A DNA stretch of 34,555 nucleotides from an uncultured Mycoplasmatota bacterium (GTDB lineage Bacteria > Bacillota_I > Bacilli_A > RF39 > UBA660). The stretch spans positions 1-34,555 of the forward strand of contig UQXO01000014.1 of NCBI GenBank assembly GCA_900545005.1, given 5' to 3'. Of this stretch, positions 7,672 to 16,286 are shown piece by piece. The notes below the pieces were generated by a model that saw nothing but the letters and a program-made list of their open reading frames with translations, had not been told where the DNA came from and did not search any database. The translations under genes were made by a program, and so were the position numbers. Position 1 is the first letter of the stretch. Every line of letters starts with the position of its first letter.

Positions 7672-8765
7672 AATATCAAATACCAGATATAGCGATAGAT
7701 GATTTTGTTAAGAGTTTAGATATAGCGATTAATTATTGTAAGATGTTAAAGAAGGGGGCTCATGATATCAAGGGATGTCGAGAGTTTTATGAGAACATGA
7801 TTTCTTATATCGAAGAAATTAAAGAAGAACTTTTAGAGACTAGGGGAGAGTTTAAGTTAGATTTTAATTATTTCTTTATGATTTTTAGTTTAATAGAGGT
7901 TAAAAATCCTTTGGTGAATGCTTTGGTTTTAAAGATATTTAGTGATTCCGCTAAGAGTGGTTTAGCTAATAGAGGTATCTATGGTATAACAAAGATAATG
8001 GGTACGGAAGCGAATAAATCTTTAATGAGAATGGTTCCTTTTATTCTTAAGTATAAGATAAAGAAAGGATATGAAGATGAGTTTTTACTGGCTTATAAGG
8101 AGTATTTAGCGGATTGTGGTAGTATCTTAGGCGCTAATGCAGTGGTGTTTACGGAAGATAAGGATAATTTAAGGACTTTGGATATGCATCTAAAAGAAGT
8201 GATAGCTAGTAATGTTTCGACGATGATTAGTTATGTTTATAATTATGATAAAGATTATAAAGATTTAATTGAGATTAAAGATACTAGGGAAGAGAAGGTT
8301 ATTAAGACTAATAATGCTAAAGCTTATACTAAAGAAAATAAAGTCTATGATTATATTAAGGGTAGTGAGATTAAAAGATTATGTAGTCCTAAAGAATTTA
8401 AGAAGATTTTAGATAGTGAAGGTTATGGGGATAGTGCTATTAATAATATGCTTCTTAGAATGATAAATGCTATTATGATAAGTCCTTTAAAGAATAATTT
8501 AGTAAGAGAATCTTTAGATAGGGAATACCAAGAGAAGTGGGATTATATTATAGAAAATAAAGATAATTATCTAGGAATAGATTTATCCTATATATATGAG
8601 TTATTCTATACAGTTCCAGGAATAGATATCCTAAATAATATGGGGATTGGTTACCGGGGATATGGTTTAGAAAAAGAGGATATAGATGAGTTAATGATGG
8701 ATGCTATAGATTGTGTTTATAACCATCTAAGAAAAGAAAATAGGACTTTTTGTTTAAAAAAATAG
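7668..8765 (+). CDS. Uncharacterised protein, paralogue of the preceding gene
   Basis: A 365-residue helical, charged, cytosolic-looking protein of unrecognised family. It shares with its upstream neighbour the start motif (KYQIPD), the central block with AKAYTKENKVYDYIKG, and the end region with the GYGLEKEDID motif; the rest is much diverged. It is translated from an ATG overlapping the previous stop by four bases, with AAAAAGGAG upstream. The 68-bp gap after it contains a new -10 box, so the co-transcribed unit probably ends here, although no strong terminator hairpin is visible. Confidence 0.75.
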   Translation: MKYQIPDIAIDDFVKSLDIAINYCKMLKKGAHDIKGCREFYENMISYIEEIKEELLETRGEFKLDFNYFFMIFSLIEVKNPLVNALVLKIFSDSAKSGLANRGIYGITKIMGTEANKSLMRMVPFILKYKIKKGYEDEFLLAYKEYLADCGSILGANAVVFTEDKDNLRTLDMHLKEVIASNVSTMISYVYNYDKDYKDLIEIKDTREEKVIKTNNAKAYTKENKVYDYIKGSEIKRLCSPKEFKKILDSEGYGDSAINNMLLRMINAIMISPLKNNLVRESLDREYQEKWDYIIENKDNYLGIDLSYIYELFYTVPGIDILNNMGIGYRGYGLEKEDIDELMMDAIDCVYNHLRKENRTFCLKK

Positions 8766-8833
8766 TGAAATTATTTAAAAATATGTGTGATGAGGGGTAA
8801 AGTGTGCTAATATAATTTATACAGGAGGATGTT

Positions 8834-10030
8834 ATGGAATTAACAAAAAGAGAAAAAGAGTTATTAATTATTTATAAAGCATTTTATGGGAAGAATTTTG
8901 ATCCTTTAGATATAGATGCTACCGATAATTTTCAAAATATGTATTGCATTTTGGAGACTATTCCAGCAGATTTTGGGACTGAGGTTGTCCATTTAGGGGA
9001 TTTTGTATTTGATCCTAAAGGGGTATATTCTAGTAAGTTAGATGATGAACTTACTTTGATTAGTCAAGCTAGTGAAGAGGTAAGAGATTTTAATAATAGT
9101 ATTAAGATTGATTATTTTATGCCGGTTACGGCCTCGGCTTTAAGACCTGATGTTGATTTATCTAGTGATCAGGGAATTATAAGTAATTATGATTATGCTT
9201 TATTTGCTAGGGCTTGTTTATTTGCTAAATATGGGGTGTCTAGTAAGGAGTTAGAGAATTTCTTAGATAATGATGAGTTTGTGATTAAGGATGAGATTAA
9301 GGGTAGTAGAAATATTCGTCTTAATGATTATATTATTTCTATTTTAAGAAGCTATGGGGTTGTTAAGGATTATTCTAATCTTAAAGAGATGGATGTCTCT
9401 TTTAAAGAAGATTTAGATAGTTTAAGTTCTAAAGAGAAGGAAGTCTTAAGAAATTATTATTTATTCTATGGGAAATATTATGATCCTGAGGAAGCTAATC
9501 ACTTGGATAATGCTTTAAATGCTTATTGTATTTTACAGATGATACCATCTAGTGTAGGGTGTTTGGTTGATAATTATTATCCTTTTAGGAAGAGTAATAT
9601 TATAGATAGAGTAGACTCTATAGAGTTAGAGAAAGTTTTAGAAGGATTAGATTCTAAGAGTAAGGATATTATTGAGTATTATAATAATGTTAGTATGGAT
9701 AAAATACCTTTTAGTAAGACTTTATTGGAGAAGGGAATTGCGTCTACTGATATGATAGGGAGAGTGGCTAATACTTGTTTATATATTTATAATAATCCGG
9801 AGAAAACTTGTGATGAAGTATTAGAGTACTTATATGATTTAGATATTGATGATGGGTATTTAAATAATACGGATGATAATATAAATAAAGTGATTGTTAA
9901 TATTTTGGAGAGGTATGGAATTATTAAACATCGTTTAGGAGAGGTTCATACGGATTCTAAAGATAATGATAAGAAGAAAAATGAAGGTTTAGTTAAAAGA
10001 TTAGTTAAAATTTTTGGTGGACAAAAGTAA
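8834..10030 (+). CDS. Uncharacterised two-repeat protein
   Basis: A 398-residue protein built from two tandem copies of about 190 residues. The first begins LTKREKELL and contains FYGKNFDP and YCILETIP. The second begins LSSKEKEVL and contains FYGKYYDP and YCILQMIP. Each repeat ends in a helix carrying RSYGVVK or ERYGIIK. A Lys-rich tail follows. There is no membrane segment and no family I can name. The start is firm: AGGAGG lies seven bases before the ATG, and a TATAAT is at 8811-8816. Acidic, Asp/Asn-rich composition is shared with the two preceding genes, which hints at a lineage-specific gene set. Confidence 0.75.
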   Translation: MELTKREKELLIIYKAFYGKNFDPLDIDATDNFQNMYCILETIPADFGTEVVHLGDFVFDPKGVYSSKLDDELTLISQASEEVRDFNNSIKIDYFMPVTASALRPDVDLSSDQGIISNYDYALFARACLFAKYGVSSKELENFLDNDEFVIKDEIKGSRNIRLNDYIISILRSYGVVKDYSNLKEMDVSFKEDLDSLSSKEKEVLRNYYLFYGKYYDPEEANHLDNALNAYCILQMIPSSVGCLVDNYYPFRKSNIIDRVDSIELEKVLEGLDSKSKDIIEYYNNVSMDKIPFSKTLLEKGIASTDMIGRVANTCLYIYNNPEKTCDEVLEYLYDLDIDDGYLNNTDDNINKVIVNILERYGIIKHRLGEVHTDSKDNDKKKNEGLVKRLVKIFGGQK

Positions 10031-10046
10031 AAGATTCCTTTATAAT
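10018..10046 (+). promoter_or_regulatory. Promoter of the valS T-box leader
   Basis: TGGACA (10018-10023), 17 bp, TATAAT (10041-10046). It overlaps the stop codon of the preceding gene. Confidence 0.7.
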
Positions 10047-10052
10047 ATCACT

Positions 10053-10241
10053 TAGATATGAGGAAGAAGAGGAGTATTACCATAATCTTTTATAGAGAGC
10101 TTGTGGATGGTGAAAACAAGTAAGGATTGGTAAGAAGGTTGCTTTGGAGTATAAAACGTTACTTCGCGTTAAGAAGAAGAGTGTATGATTAGTCATAAAA
10201 TAAGGTGGTACCGCGATAATTCGTCCTTATATTTATGGCTT
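10053..10241 (+). promoter_or_regulatory. T-box riboswitch upstream of valS
   Basis: Senses uncharged tRNA-Val to control valS. Seen: the stem I sequences AGTA (about 10073), AGAGAG and GGATGGTGAAAAC (about 10094-10118), a possible valine specifier GTA at 10149-10151, and the T-box AAGGTGGTACCGCG at 10202-10215, pairing to CGTCCTT to form the antiterminator. The only T-run (10240-10245) is preceded by a long hairpin, AGTCATAAAATAAGG (10191-10205) with CCTTATATTTATGGCT (10225-10240). That hairpin encloses the T-box instead of lying 3' of it. The specifier assignment is tentative. Confidence 0.88.
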
Positions 10242-10268
10242 TTTTGTTTTTAGAAATGAGGTATAGAT

Positions 10269-12809
10269 ATGTTAGAGACCAAGTATAATCATTTGGATGT
10301 AGAAGAAAAAAAGTATGATAATTGGAAGGAAAAGGGATATTTTAAGAGTGGTAATACGGATAAATTACCTTATTGTATTGTTATTCCTCCTCCTAATGTA
10401 ACGGGTAAACTACATATAGGACATGCTTATGATACGGCTATTCAAGATGTTATTATTAGATATAAGAGATTACAAGGATATGATGCCTTATGGTTACCAG
10501 GAATGGATCATGCCGCAATTGCAACAGAAGCGAAAGTTGTTAAGAGACTAAAAGAACAAGGACTTGATAAGAGAAGTATTGGCCGAGAAAAATTTTTAGA
10601 GGCTTGTTGGGATTGGACTCGTGAATTTGGGGGCAATATTCGTAGTCAATGGGCTAAACTTGGTTTATCTGTTGATTATAGTAAAGAAAGATTTACTCTT
10701 GATGAAGGGTTAAATAAAGCCGTCATTAAGACTTTTGTGGATTACTATAAGAAAGGTTTAATTTATCGCGGGGAGAGAATCATTAACTGGGATCCTGTAG
10801 CCATGACGGCTTTGTCAACTGAAGAAGTTATATATAAAGAAGATAAGGGGGCCTTCTATCACCTAAAATATTACGTTGAAGGAGAGGACCGCTACTTAGA
10901 AGTGGCAACGACTCGTCCGGAAACTTTATTTGGGGATACGGCTGTAGCCGTTAATCCAAATGATGAAAGATATAAGGACTTACACGGTAAAAAAGTTATT
11001 GTTCCAGTGGTTAATCGGGTTGTACCAATTGTCTTAGATGAGCATGCTGATCCGGAGTTTGGAACGGGTGTTGTTAAGATTACTCCAGCCCATGATCCGA
11101 ACGACTATGAAGTTGGCTTAAGACATAATTTACCTAGAATAGTTTGTATGAATAAAGATGCGACGATGAATGAAGTTTGTGGGAAATACCAAGGTTTATC
11201 AAGGGAAGAATGTCGGAAAGTGTTAGTCGAGGACTTAAAAGCCGCTGGATTACTTATAAGGGTTGAAGAAATTACCCATAATGTTGGGCATTCCGAAAGA
11301 ACTGATGCGGTTGTTGAGCCTTATCTTTCAAAACAATGGTTTGTTAAGATGCGTCCTTTAGCCGATAGAGTATTAGAAAATCAAAAGAATAAAGATACTA
11401 AAGTTAATTTTATTCCCCCTCGTTTTGAGAAGATTATGAATCACTGGATGGAAATTACTTATGACTGGTGTATTTCTCGTCAGTTATGGTGGGGACACAG
11501 AATTCCGGCTTGGTATCGTGGGGAAGAAGTTTATGTTGGCGAGACAGCTCCCGAGGGTGAAGGTTGGGTTCAAGATGAAGACGTCTTAGATACTTGGTTT
11601 TCATCAGCCTTATGGCCTTTCTCAACTTTAGGTTATCCAGAAAAGACGGAAGACTTTAAAAGATATTTTCCTACGGATTGTTTAGTTACCGGGTATGATA
11701 TTATTCCTTTCTGGGTTAATAGAATGACTTTTCAGTCTTTAGAGCTTAATGGAGTTAGACCTTTTAAAGACGTTATTATCCATGGTTTAGTAAGAGATAA
11801 AGAAGGTCGGAAGATGAGTAAATCTTTAGGAAATGGGATTGATCCTATGGATATGATTAAGGTTTATGGAGCCGATAGTCTAAGATATTACTTAGTTACT
11901 GATTGTGCCTTTGGGACTGATTTACGTTTTGATGAAGAGAAATTAAAAGCTACTTGGAATTTTATTAATAAGATGTGGAATGCTTCGCGTTTTGTCTTAA
12001 TGAATATTGAAGATTTAAAAGAATTAGACTTTAGTAATCTAAAAAAGGAAGATAAATGGATTTTAACGAAGTTTGAGAGGGTTTTAGATAGTACGATTAA
12101 ACATATGGATAAGTATGAATTTAATCTAGTGGGTAGTGAAATCTATAACTTTATCTGGGATGATTTTTGTTCAAATTACATAGAAATGGCTAAGTTTAGT
12201 AGTAGTGATATTACAACTAAGAGTGTCTTATATAAAGTTTTAGAAGGAATAATTAAGATAATGCATCCATTTATGCCTTTTGTAACAGAAGAAATCTATC
12301 AGAATTTACCATTTAAAGATAGTGATTCTATTATGGTAGCAAAGTATCCTAAGGTAGAGAAAGAATATATTTTTGATGATGATACTAAGATGTTAGATAA
12401 CTTATTGGAGTTTATTACTCTATTTAGAAATAAGAAGTTAGAGAATAATATTGGTAAAGATTTTGAAGTAGAGACTACTAATTTAGATAGTATTGCTATT
12501 AAGATGTTGAAATTAGATGATAAGATAGTATCTAAGAGTAATAAGAATACGAAGATTTTAGTAAGTATCAATGATATTAGTGCTTATATCTGTTATGATA
12601 ATAAGATTAATAAAGAAGAGGTACTAAGTGAACTTACAAAGAAGAAAGATAGTCTAGAAGCAAGTATTAAGAGAAGAAATAATCTTTTGAGTAATGAAAA
12701 CTATGTTAAGAAGGCTCCTAGTAATATTGTAGAAAAAGAAAGATTAGACTTAGAAAAAGAAACTACTATGTTAAATAATATCTTAAAAGAAATAGAAGAA
12801 TTAGGATAG
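10269..12809 (+). CDS. valS: Valyl-tRNA synthetase
   Basis: Class Ia enzyme that attaches valine to tRNA-Val in the cytosol. The ATP-binding HIGH motif is at residues 49-52 within PPPNVTGKLHIGHA. The editing domain contains TTRPETLFGDTA. The WWGHRIPAW block and KMSKS (515-519) complete the catalytic site. The C-terminal anticodon-binding domain ends in a coiled-coil arm (about residues 780-846) rich in Lys/Glu/Leu, as usual for ValRS. The length of 846 residues is normal. ATG 10269 follows GAGG closely. Expression is controlled by the T-box upstream. The C-terminal third is more AT-rich in codon choice than the catalytic core. Confidence 0.97.
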   Translation: MLETKYNHLDVEEKKYDNWKEKGYFKSGNTDKLPYCIVIPPPNVTGKLHIGHAYDTAIQDVIIRYKRLQGYDALWLPGMDHAAIATEAKVVKRLKEQGLDKRSIGREKFLEACWDWTREFGGNIRSQWAKLGLSVDYSKERFTLDEGLNKAVIKTFVDYYKKGLIYRGERIINWDPVAMTALSTEEVIYKEDKGAFYHLKYYVEGEDRYLEVATTRPETLFGDTAVAVNPNDERYKDLHGKKVIVPVVNRVVPIVLDEHADPEFGTGVVKITPAHDPNDYEVGLRHNLPRIVCMNKDATMNEVCGKYQGLSREECRKVLVEDLKAAGLLIRVEEITHNVGHSERTDAVVEPYLSKQWFVKMRPLADRVLENQKNKDTKVNFIPPRFEKIMNHWMEITYDWCISRQLWWGHRIPAWYRGEEVYVGETAPEGEGWVQDEDVLDTWFSSALWPFSTLGYPEKTEDFKRYFPTDCLVTGYDIIPFWVNRMTFQSLELNGVRPFKDVIIHGLVRDKEGRKMSKSLGNGIDPMDMIKVYGADSLRYYLVTDCAFGTDLRFDEEKLKATWNFINKMWNASRFVLMNIEDLKELDFSNLKKEDKWILTKFERVLDSTIKHMDKYEFNLVGSEIYNFIWDDFCSNYIEMAKFSSSDITTKSVLYKVLEGIIKIMHPFMPFVTEEIYQNLPFKDSDSIMVAKYPKVEKEYIFDDDTKMLDNLLEFITLFRNKKLENNIGKDFEVETTNLDSIAIKMLKLDDKIVSKSNKNTKILVSINDISAYICYDNKINKEEVLSELTKKKDSLEASIKRRNNLLSNENYVKKAPSNIVEKERLDLEKETTMLNNILKEIEELG

Positions 12810-12901
12810 TTATCACAAAAAGTCTAAATAAATTACCACAAATTATCTAAATAAAATACCACAAAAAGTCTAAATGAAATACCACAAATTATCTAAACGG
12901 A
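12810..12901 (+). repeat. Four tandem 23-bp repeats (two 46-bp pairs)
   Basis: Units start at 12810, 12833, 12856 and 12879 with no gaps. Each has the form TACCACAAA, then a variable part, then TCTAAA. Units 1 and 3 carry AAAAAGTCT and units 2 and 4 carry AAATTATCT, so the array is a duplicated 46-bp dimer. It begins immediately after the valS stop and contains no T-run terminator. Confidence 0.9.
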
Positions 12902-12989
12902 ATAATAAAAGAAAGAAAAACTAGAGAATTATAGCGGTTAAGAAAGAGATATGCTATACTAAATAAAGATTAAAGAAAAGAGTGATTAT

Positions 12990-14405
12990 ATGGCAAATAT
13001 AGTAAGAGATATAACAGATAGAGAAGTTGATTTTGCACAGTGGTATACTGATGTATGTAAAAAGGCTGATTTAGTTGATTATTCGAAAAATAAAGGTAGT
13101 ATGATTATAAGACCTTATGGTTATGCTATCTGGGAGAATATGGTAAGTATATTAGATAAAGAATTCAAAAGATTAGGGCATCAAAATGTCCAGATGCCAA
13201 TGCTTATTCCAGAGAGTCTTCTTAATATAGAAAAAGAACACGTAAAAGGGTTTGCGCCTGAGGTAGCATGGGTTACTTATGGAGGAGAGAATAAACTAGA
13301 AGAGAGAATGTGTATACGTCCTACTAGTGAGACTTTATTCTGTGATCATTTTAAGAAGATAGTTAATTCTTATCGAGATTTACCTATTCTTTATAATCAG
13401 TGGTGTACGATTGTAAGATGGGAAAAGACTACTAGACCTTTCTTAAGAAGTAGAGAGATTTTATGGCAAGAAGGGCATACATTACATGCGACAGCTGAAG
13501 AAGCTAAAAATGAGACTTTACAGATGTTAAAAGTCTATGAAGATTTCCAAAGATATTACTTAGCAATGCCCGTTATTGTTGGGAAGAAGACCGAAAAAGA
13601 AAAATTTGCCGGAGCCGAAGATACTTATACTATTGAAGCAATGATGTGGGATGGAGTAGCATTACAAAATGGTACTAGTCATTACTTTGGTCAACACTTT
13701 GCTAAGGCTTTTGATATTAAATTCTTAGATAAAGATAATACTCTTAAAACGCCTTATCAAACTTCTTGGGGAGTAACAACAAGAATGATTGGGGGACTTA
13801 TTATGACTCATAGTGATAATAATGGGTTAGTATTACCACCAAGAATAGCGCCTACTAAAGTAATTATTATTCCTATTGGAGATGTTAGTGATAAATTAAA
13901 AGAAATTACTTTAGGTTTAGAAAATGCTGGTATTTCTTATAAAGTAGATAATAGTGATAAGACTCCAGGGTATAAATTTGCAGATGCTGAGGTTAAAGGG
14001 TATCCTATTCGTTTAGAATTAGGAAAGAGAGACTTAGATAATGGGTTTACTACTATTGTAAGAAGAGATACTTTAGAGAAGATAAAAGTAGAAGACTTAG
14101 AGGGTTTAGTTGGAATTATTAAAGATACTATGGATATTATGCAAAAAGAAATGTATGAAAGAGCTTTAAAGAGACGTGATAGTATGATTTATGAGGCTTC
14201 TACATATGATGAGTTTAAAGATATAGCTAAGAATAAGAATGGTTTTATCAAGATTACTTGGTGTGGTAGTATGGAATGTGAAGATAAGATTAAAGCTGAT
14301 ACGGGGTTAAAATCTAGATGTATTATTGGAGATAATGAGACTAGTATATGTCCAGTATGTGGAAAACCTTCTAAATACGATATTTATTTTGCTAAACAAT
14401 ATTAA
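12990..14405 (+). CDS. proS: Prolyl-tRNA synthetase (archaeal/eukaryotic-type)
   Basis: Class II enzyme charging tRNA-Pro. At 471 residues it lacks the large editing insertion of the E. coli type and has the C-terminal zinc-binding extension of the archaeal/eukaryotic type: a Cys pair in CGSMEC, a later Cys, and CPVC, ending in the typical aromatic tail (FAKQY). Class II motif 2 is seen at RWEKTTRPFLRSREILWQEG and motif 3 around GGLIMTHSD. An extended -10, TGCTATACT, lies at 12952-12960, and the ATG follows AAGAGTG. This form occurs in several Mollicutes and related Firmicutes. The terminator follows within 15 bases. Confidence 0.96.
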   Translation: MANIVRDITDREVDFAQWYTDVCKKADLVDYSKNKGSMIIRPYGYAIWENMVSILDKEFKRLGHQNVQMPMLIPESLLNIEKEHVKGFAPEVAWVTYGGENKLEERMCIRPTSETLFCDHFKKIVNSYRDLPILYNQWCTIVRWEKTTRPFLRSREILWQEGHTLHATAEEAKNETLQMLKVYEDFQRYYLAMPVIVGKKTEKEKFAGAEDTYTIEAMMWDGVALQNGTSHYFGQHFAKAFDIKFLDKDNTLKTPYQTSWGVTTRMIGGLIMTHSDNNGLVLPPRIAPTKVIIIPIGDVSDKLKEITLGLENAGISYKVDNSDKTPGYKFADAEVKGYPIRLELGKRDLDNGFTTIVRRDTLEKIKVEDLEGLVGIIKDTMDIMQKEMYERALKRRDSMIYEASTYDEFKDIAKNKNGFIKITWCGSMECEDKIKADTGLKSRCIIGDNETSICPVCGKPSKYDIYFAKQY

Positions 14406-14417
14406 TAATTATTATTA

Positions 14418-14450
14418 AAGATTATCTTTATATGAGATAGTCTTCTTTTT
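14418..14450 (+). terminator. Terminator of proS
   Basis: AAGATTATCT pairs with AGATAGTCTT around a 7-base loop, followed by CTTTTT. A conserved tail, GAGTCTAAATAA, leads into the first inverton site. Confidence 0.85.
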
Positions 14451-14468
14451 GAGTCTAAATAATAAAAT

Positions 14469-14760
14469 TTTCATAGAGTATGTAACTCTATGAAAGCGAT
14501 TTTTCGGTTACTATTTTTAACTTATACTTAAATTCTACCATAGGAAACGATTATTTTAAACCCTAAAATAAGACTTTTTAATTCTTTTTATAGTCAAATT
14601 TCTAGTCAGACAATATACTCTTAAAACTAGGTGAATACTGGGCTTGAAGAACTTTCATTTGGTCAAAAGATTGATTCTATTCTAGTCAAAATTGTAGTCA
14701 AAACAGGGTTTAATCTCAGTATTCACCTATATATTTCATAGAGTTACATACTCTAGGAAT
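14469..14760. repeat. Inverton-like segment A: inverted recombination-type sites flanking a promoter
   Basis: Left site 14469-14495: arms TTTCATAGAGT and ACTCTATGAAA around core ATGTA. Right site 14734-14760: arms TTTCATAGAGT and ACTCTAGGAAT around core TACAT, the reverse complement of the left core. Between them lie a leftward promoter, five TAGTCAAA-like boxes (around 14592, 14603, 14661, 14683 and 14695) and a nested inverted repeat, AGGTGAATACTG (14629-14640) with CAGTATTCACCT (14717-14728). The gene begins 72 bases after the right site. This also accounts for the gene-free stretch 14451-14831. Confidence 0.85.
14532..14560 (-). promoter_or_regulatory. Promoter inside inverton A, pointing away from the gene
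   Basis: Minus-strand TTTAAA (14555-14560), 17 bp, TAGAAT (14532-14537) with an extended TG. The same layout occurs in segments B and C. In this orientation it fires towards the proS terminator; inversion would aim it at the surface-protein gene. Confidence 0.65.
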
Positions 14761-14831
14761 ACCAAATTAGGTGATATGTATATTATTTTTATTCTTTGAT
14801 AGGCTATAAGTGTTGTGTATTATAGCTAGAA

Positions 14832-16286
14832 ATGGATTATATTGATATGAAGAAATTTAATAAAGGTAAGTATTTAAAGAAATTAAGATTTAAGAAGAAT
14901 AAGAGATACTTATATATAGGAATACCTTGTATATTAGTATTATTAATAGGAATATACTTTGCTTATTCAAAGTTTAGTGTCTTTAAAGAGGAAGAAGTAG
15001 TAAGAACAACTGTAGGAGATTTTATCTATGGAGATGTCGTAGTAGGAGCTTATATAGATGGAGAATACTCTAAGAGTTTACCAGGTAAATGGGATGGATA
15101 TGCTGTAGATAAAGTGGTCTGTGATAATGGAGCAATAGGAGAATGGAATTATAGTAGGTGGGGGTTATTGACTACTAATGTTACACAAAGAAGTAAATGC
15201 AATGTTTATTTTATTCCTAAAGAGCTTAATGTAGCTGATTCAATAATGGCATCATTAGATAGCGATTCTAGTATGTTTGCAACAGATGACCCTGGGAAAA
15301 ATATAAGATATATTGGTAAAGACCCCAATAATTATATTTATTTTAATTGTAATGATTATAATAATCAAACGGCTGATACTTGTGAGTTATGGCGTATTAT
15401 TGGAGTCTTTAATAATGTAACTAAAGAAGATGGCTCTAAAGAAAATCTAGTTAAGATTATAAGAGCTGATTCTTTAGGCGATTATTCTTGGGATTATAAA
15501 AAAATGGGAGTAGGAACTTCGATAAGTGATGATGAAGATTATGATTTTGGTTCGAATGACTGGAGTGATTCTCAGTTAATGATGATGTTAAATCCCATTA
15601 ATTATTTAAAATCGGGTTATAAAATTTCTGGGGATGTAGTTTTAGACACTAGTAATCAAGAAATATATAGTAAAATGGGTTCATATTATAATGGTACCAA
15701 AGGATGCAGACCTGCCGAGATTGCTAGTGGTGCATCATTTAGCTGTATTGAAGTAGATTTTACCTCAACTGGCTTAAAAAATGATATAACAAGAAATGCC
15801 ATTGAGAGCATTGTTTGGAATTTAGGCAGTAATGATGACAATACTTCTACTGCAAGTATGTACTACACAGCAGAAAGAGGAACAACCGTATATATGGGTA
15901 GACCAACTACTTGGATTGGCAAAATTGGATTAATGTATCCCAGTGATTATGGCTATGCTACAAGTGGAGGAACAACCAAAGATAGAGCAGCTTGTCTAGC
16001 AAAAGGACTTAATGGTTGGGGTTCCTCAGATTTTGTTGATTGTAAAGAAAATGATTATCTGTATAATTATAATGGAAAAGTTAATGGCTATTGGACATTA
16101 ATGCCTCGCAATTACGGCAGCAACACTTCTTATGTTATTGGAATTTATTATTATGATGGCACTGCAAGTACTTTTCCCCCTCGAAGATCTAATGGTGTCA
16201 GTCCAACCCTTTTCCTTAAATCTAATATTTCTATCAAATCAGGGACAGGAGAAAGTTCTAATCCATATCAGTTAAAACTTTATTAA
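14832..16286 (+). CDS. Membrane-anchored surface protein, paralogue A
   Basis: A 484-residue protein of no named family, first of three paralogues. The Lys/Arg-rich cytoplasmic start (about 25 residues) is followed by one membrane helix (IGIPCILVLLIGIYFAYSKF, about 28-47). The probable extracellular part has a first small domain with spaced cysteines, then a second domain with CELWRIIGVFN, WTGKIGLMYPSDYGYA-like blocks and several paired Cys. It ends in a lectin-like segment closing on PTLFLKSNI, GTG and NPYQL. This layout recalls the C-type-lectin/FGE fold of diversified ligand binders, which is inference. ATG 14832 has no good ribosome site. The ATG six codons later is an alternative. Expression probably depends on the upstream inverton. 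Confidence 0.85.
   Translation: MDYIDMKKFNKGKYLKKLRFKKNKRYLYIGIPCILVLLIGIYFAYSKFSVFKEEEVVRTTVGDFIYGDVVVGAYIDGEYSKSLPGKWDGYAVDKVVCDNGAIGEWNYSRWGLLTTNVTQRSKCNVYFIPKELNVADSIMASLDSDSSMFATDDPGKNIRYIGKDPNNYIYFNCNDYNNQTADTCELWRIIGVFNNVTKEDGSKENLVKIIRADSLGDYSWDYKKMGVGTSISDDEDYDFGSNDWSDSQLMMMLNPINYLKSGYKISGDVVLDTSNQEIYSKMGSYYNGTKGCRPAEIASGASFSCIEVDFTSTGLKNDITRNAIESIVWNLGSNDDNTSTASMYYTAERGTTVYMGRPTTWIGKIGLMYPSDYGYATSGGTTKDRAACLAKGLNGWGSSDFVDCKENDYLYNYNGKVNGYWTLMPRNYGSNTSYVIGIYYYDGTASTFPPRRSNGVSPTLFLKSNISIKSGTGESSNPYQLKLY

Noticed and set aside
7239..7679. 146-residue minus-strand ORF
   Set aside because: Antisense to two coupled paralogous genes, with no start signals.
12810..12901. CRISPR array
   Set aside because: The units are contiguous 23-bp tandem repeats with no spacers, and no cas genes are nearby.
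14469..14495. Reading the palindromic sites as simple transcription terminators
   Set aside because: No T-run follows, the sites come in inverted pairs, and the loop sequences match only within a pair, which a terminator does not require.
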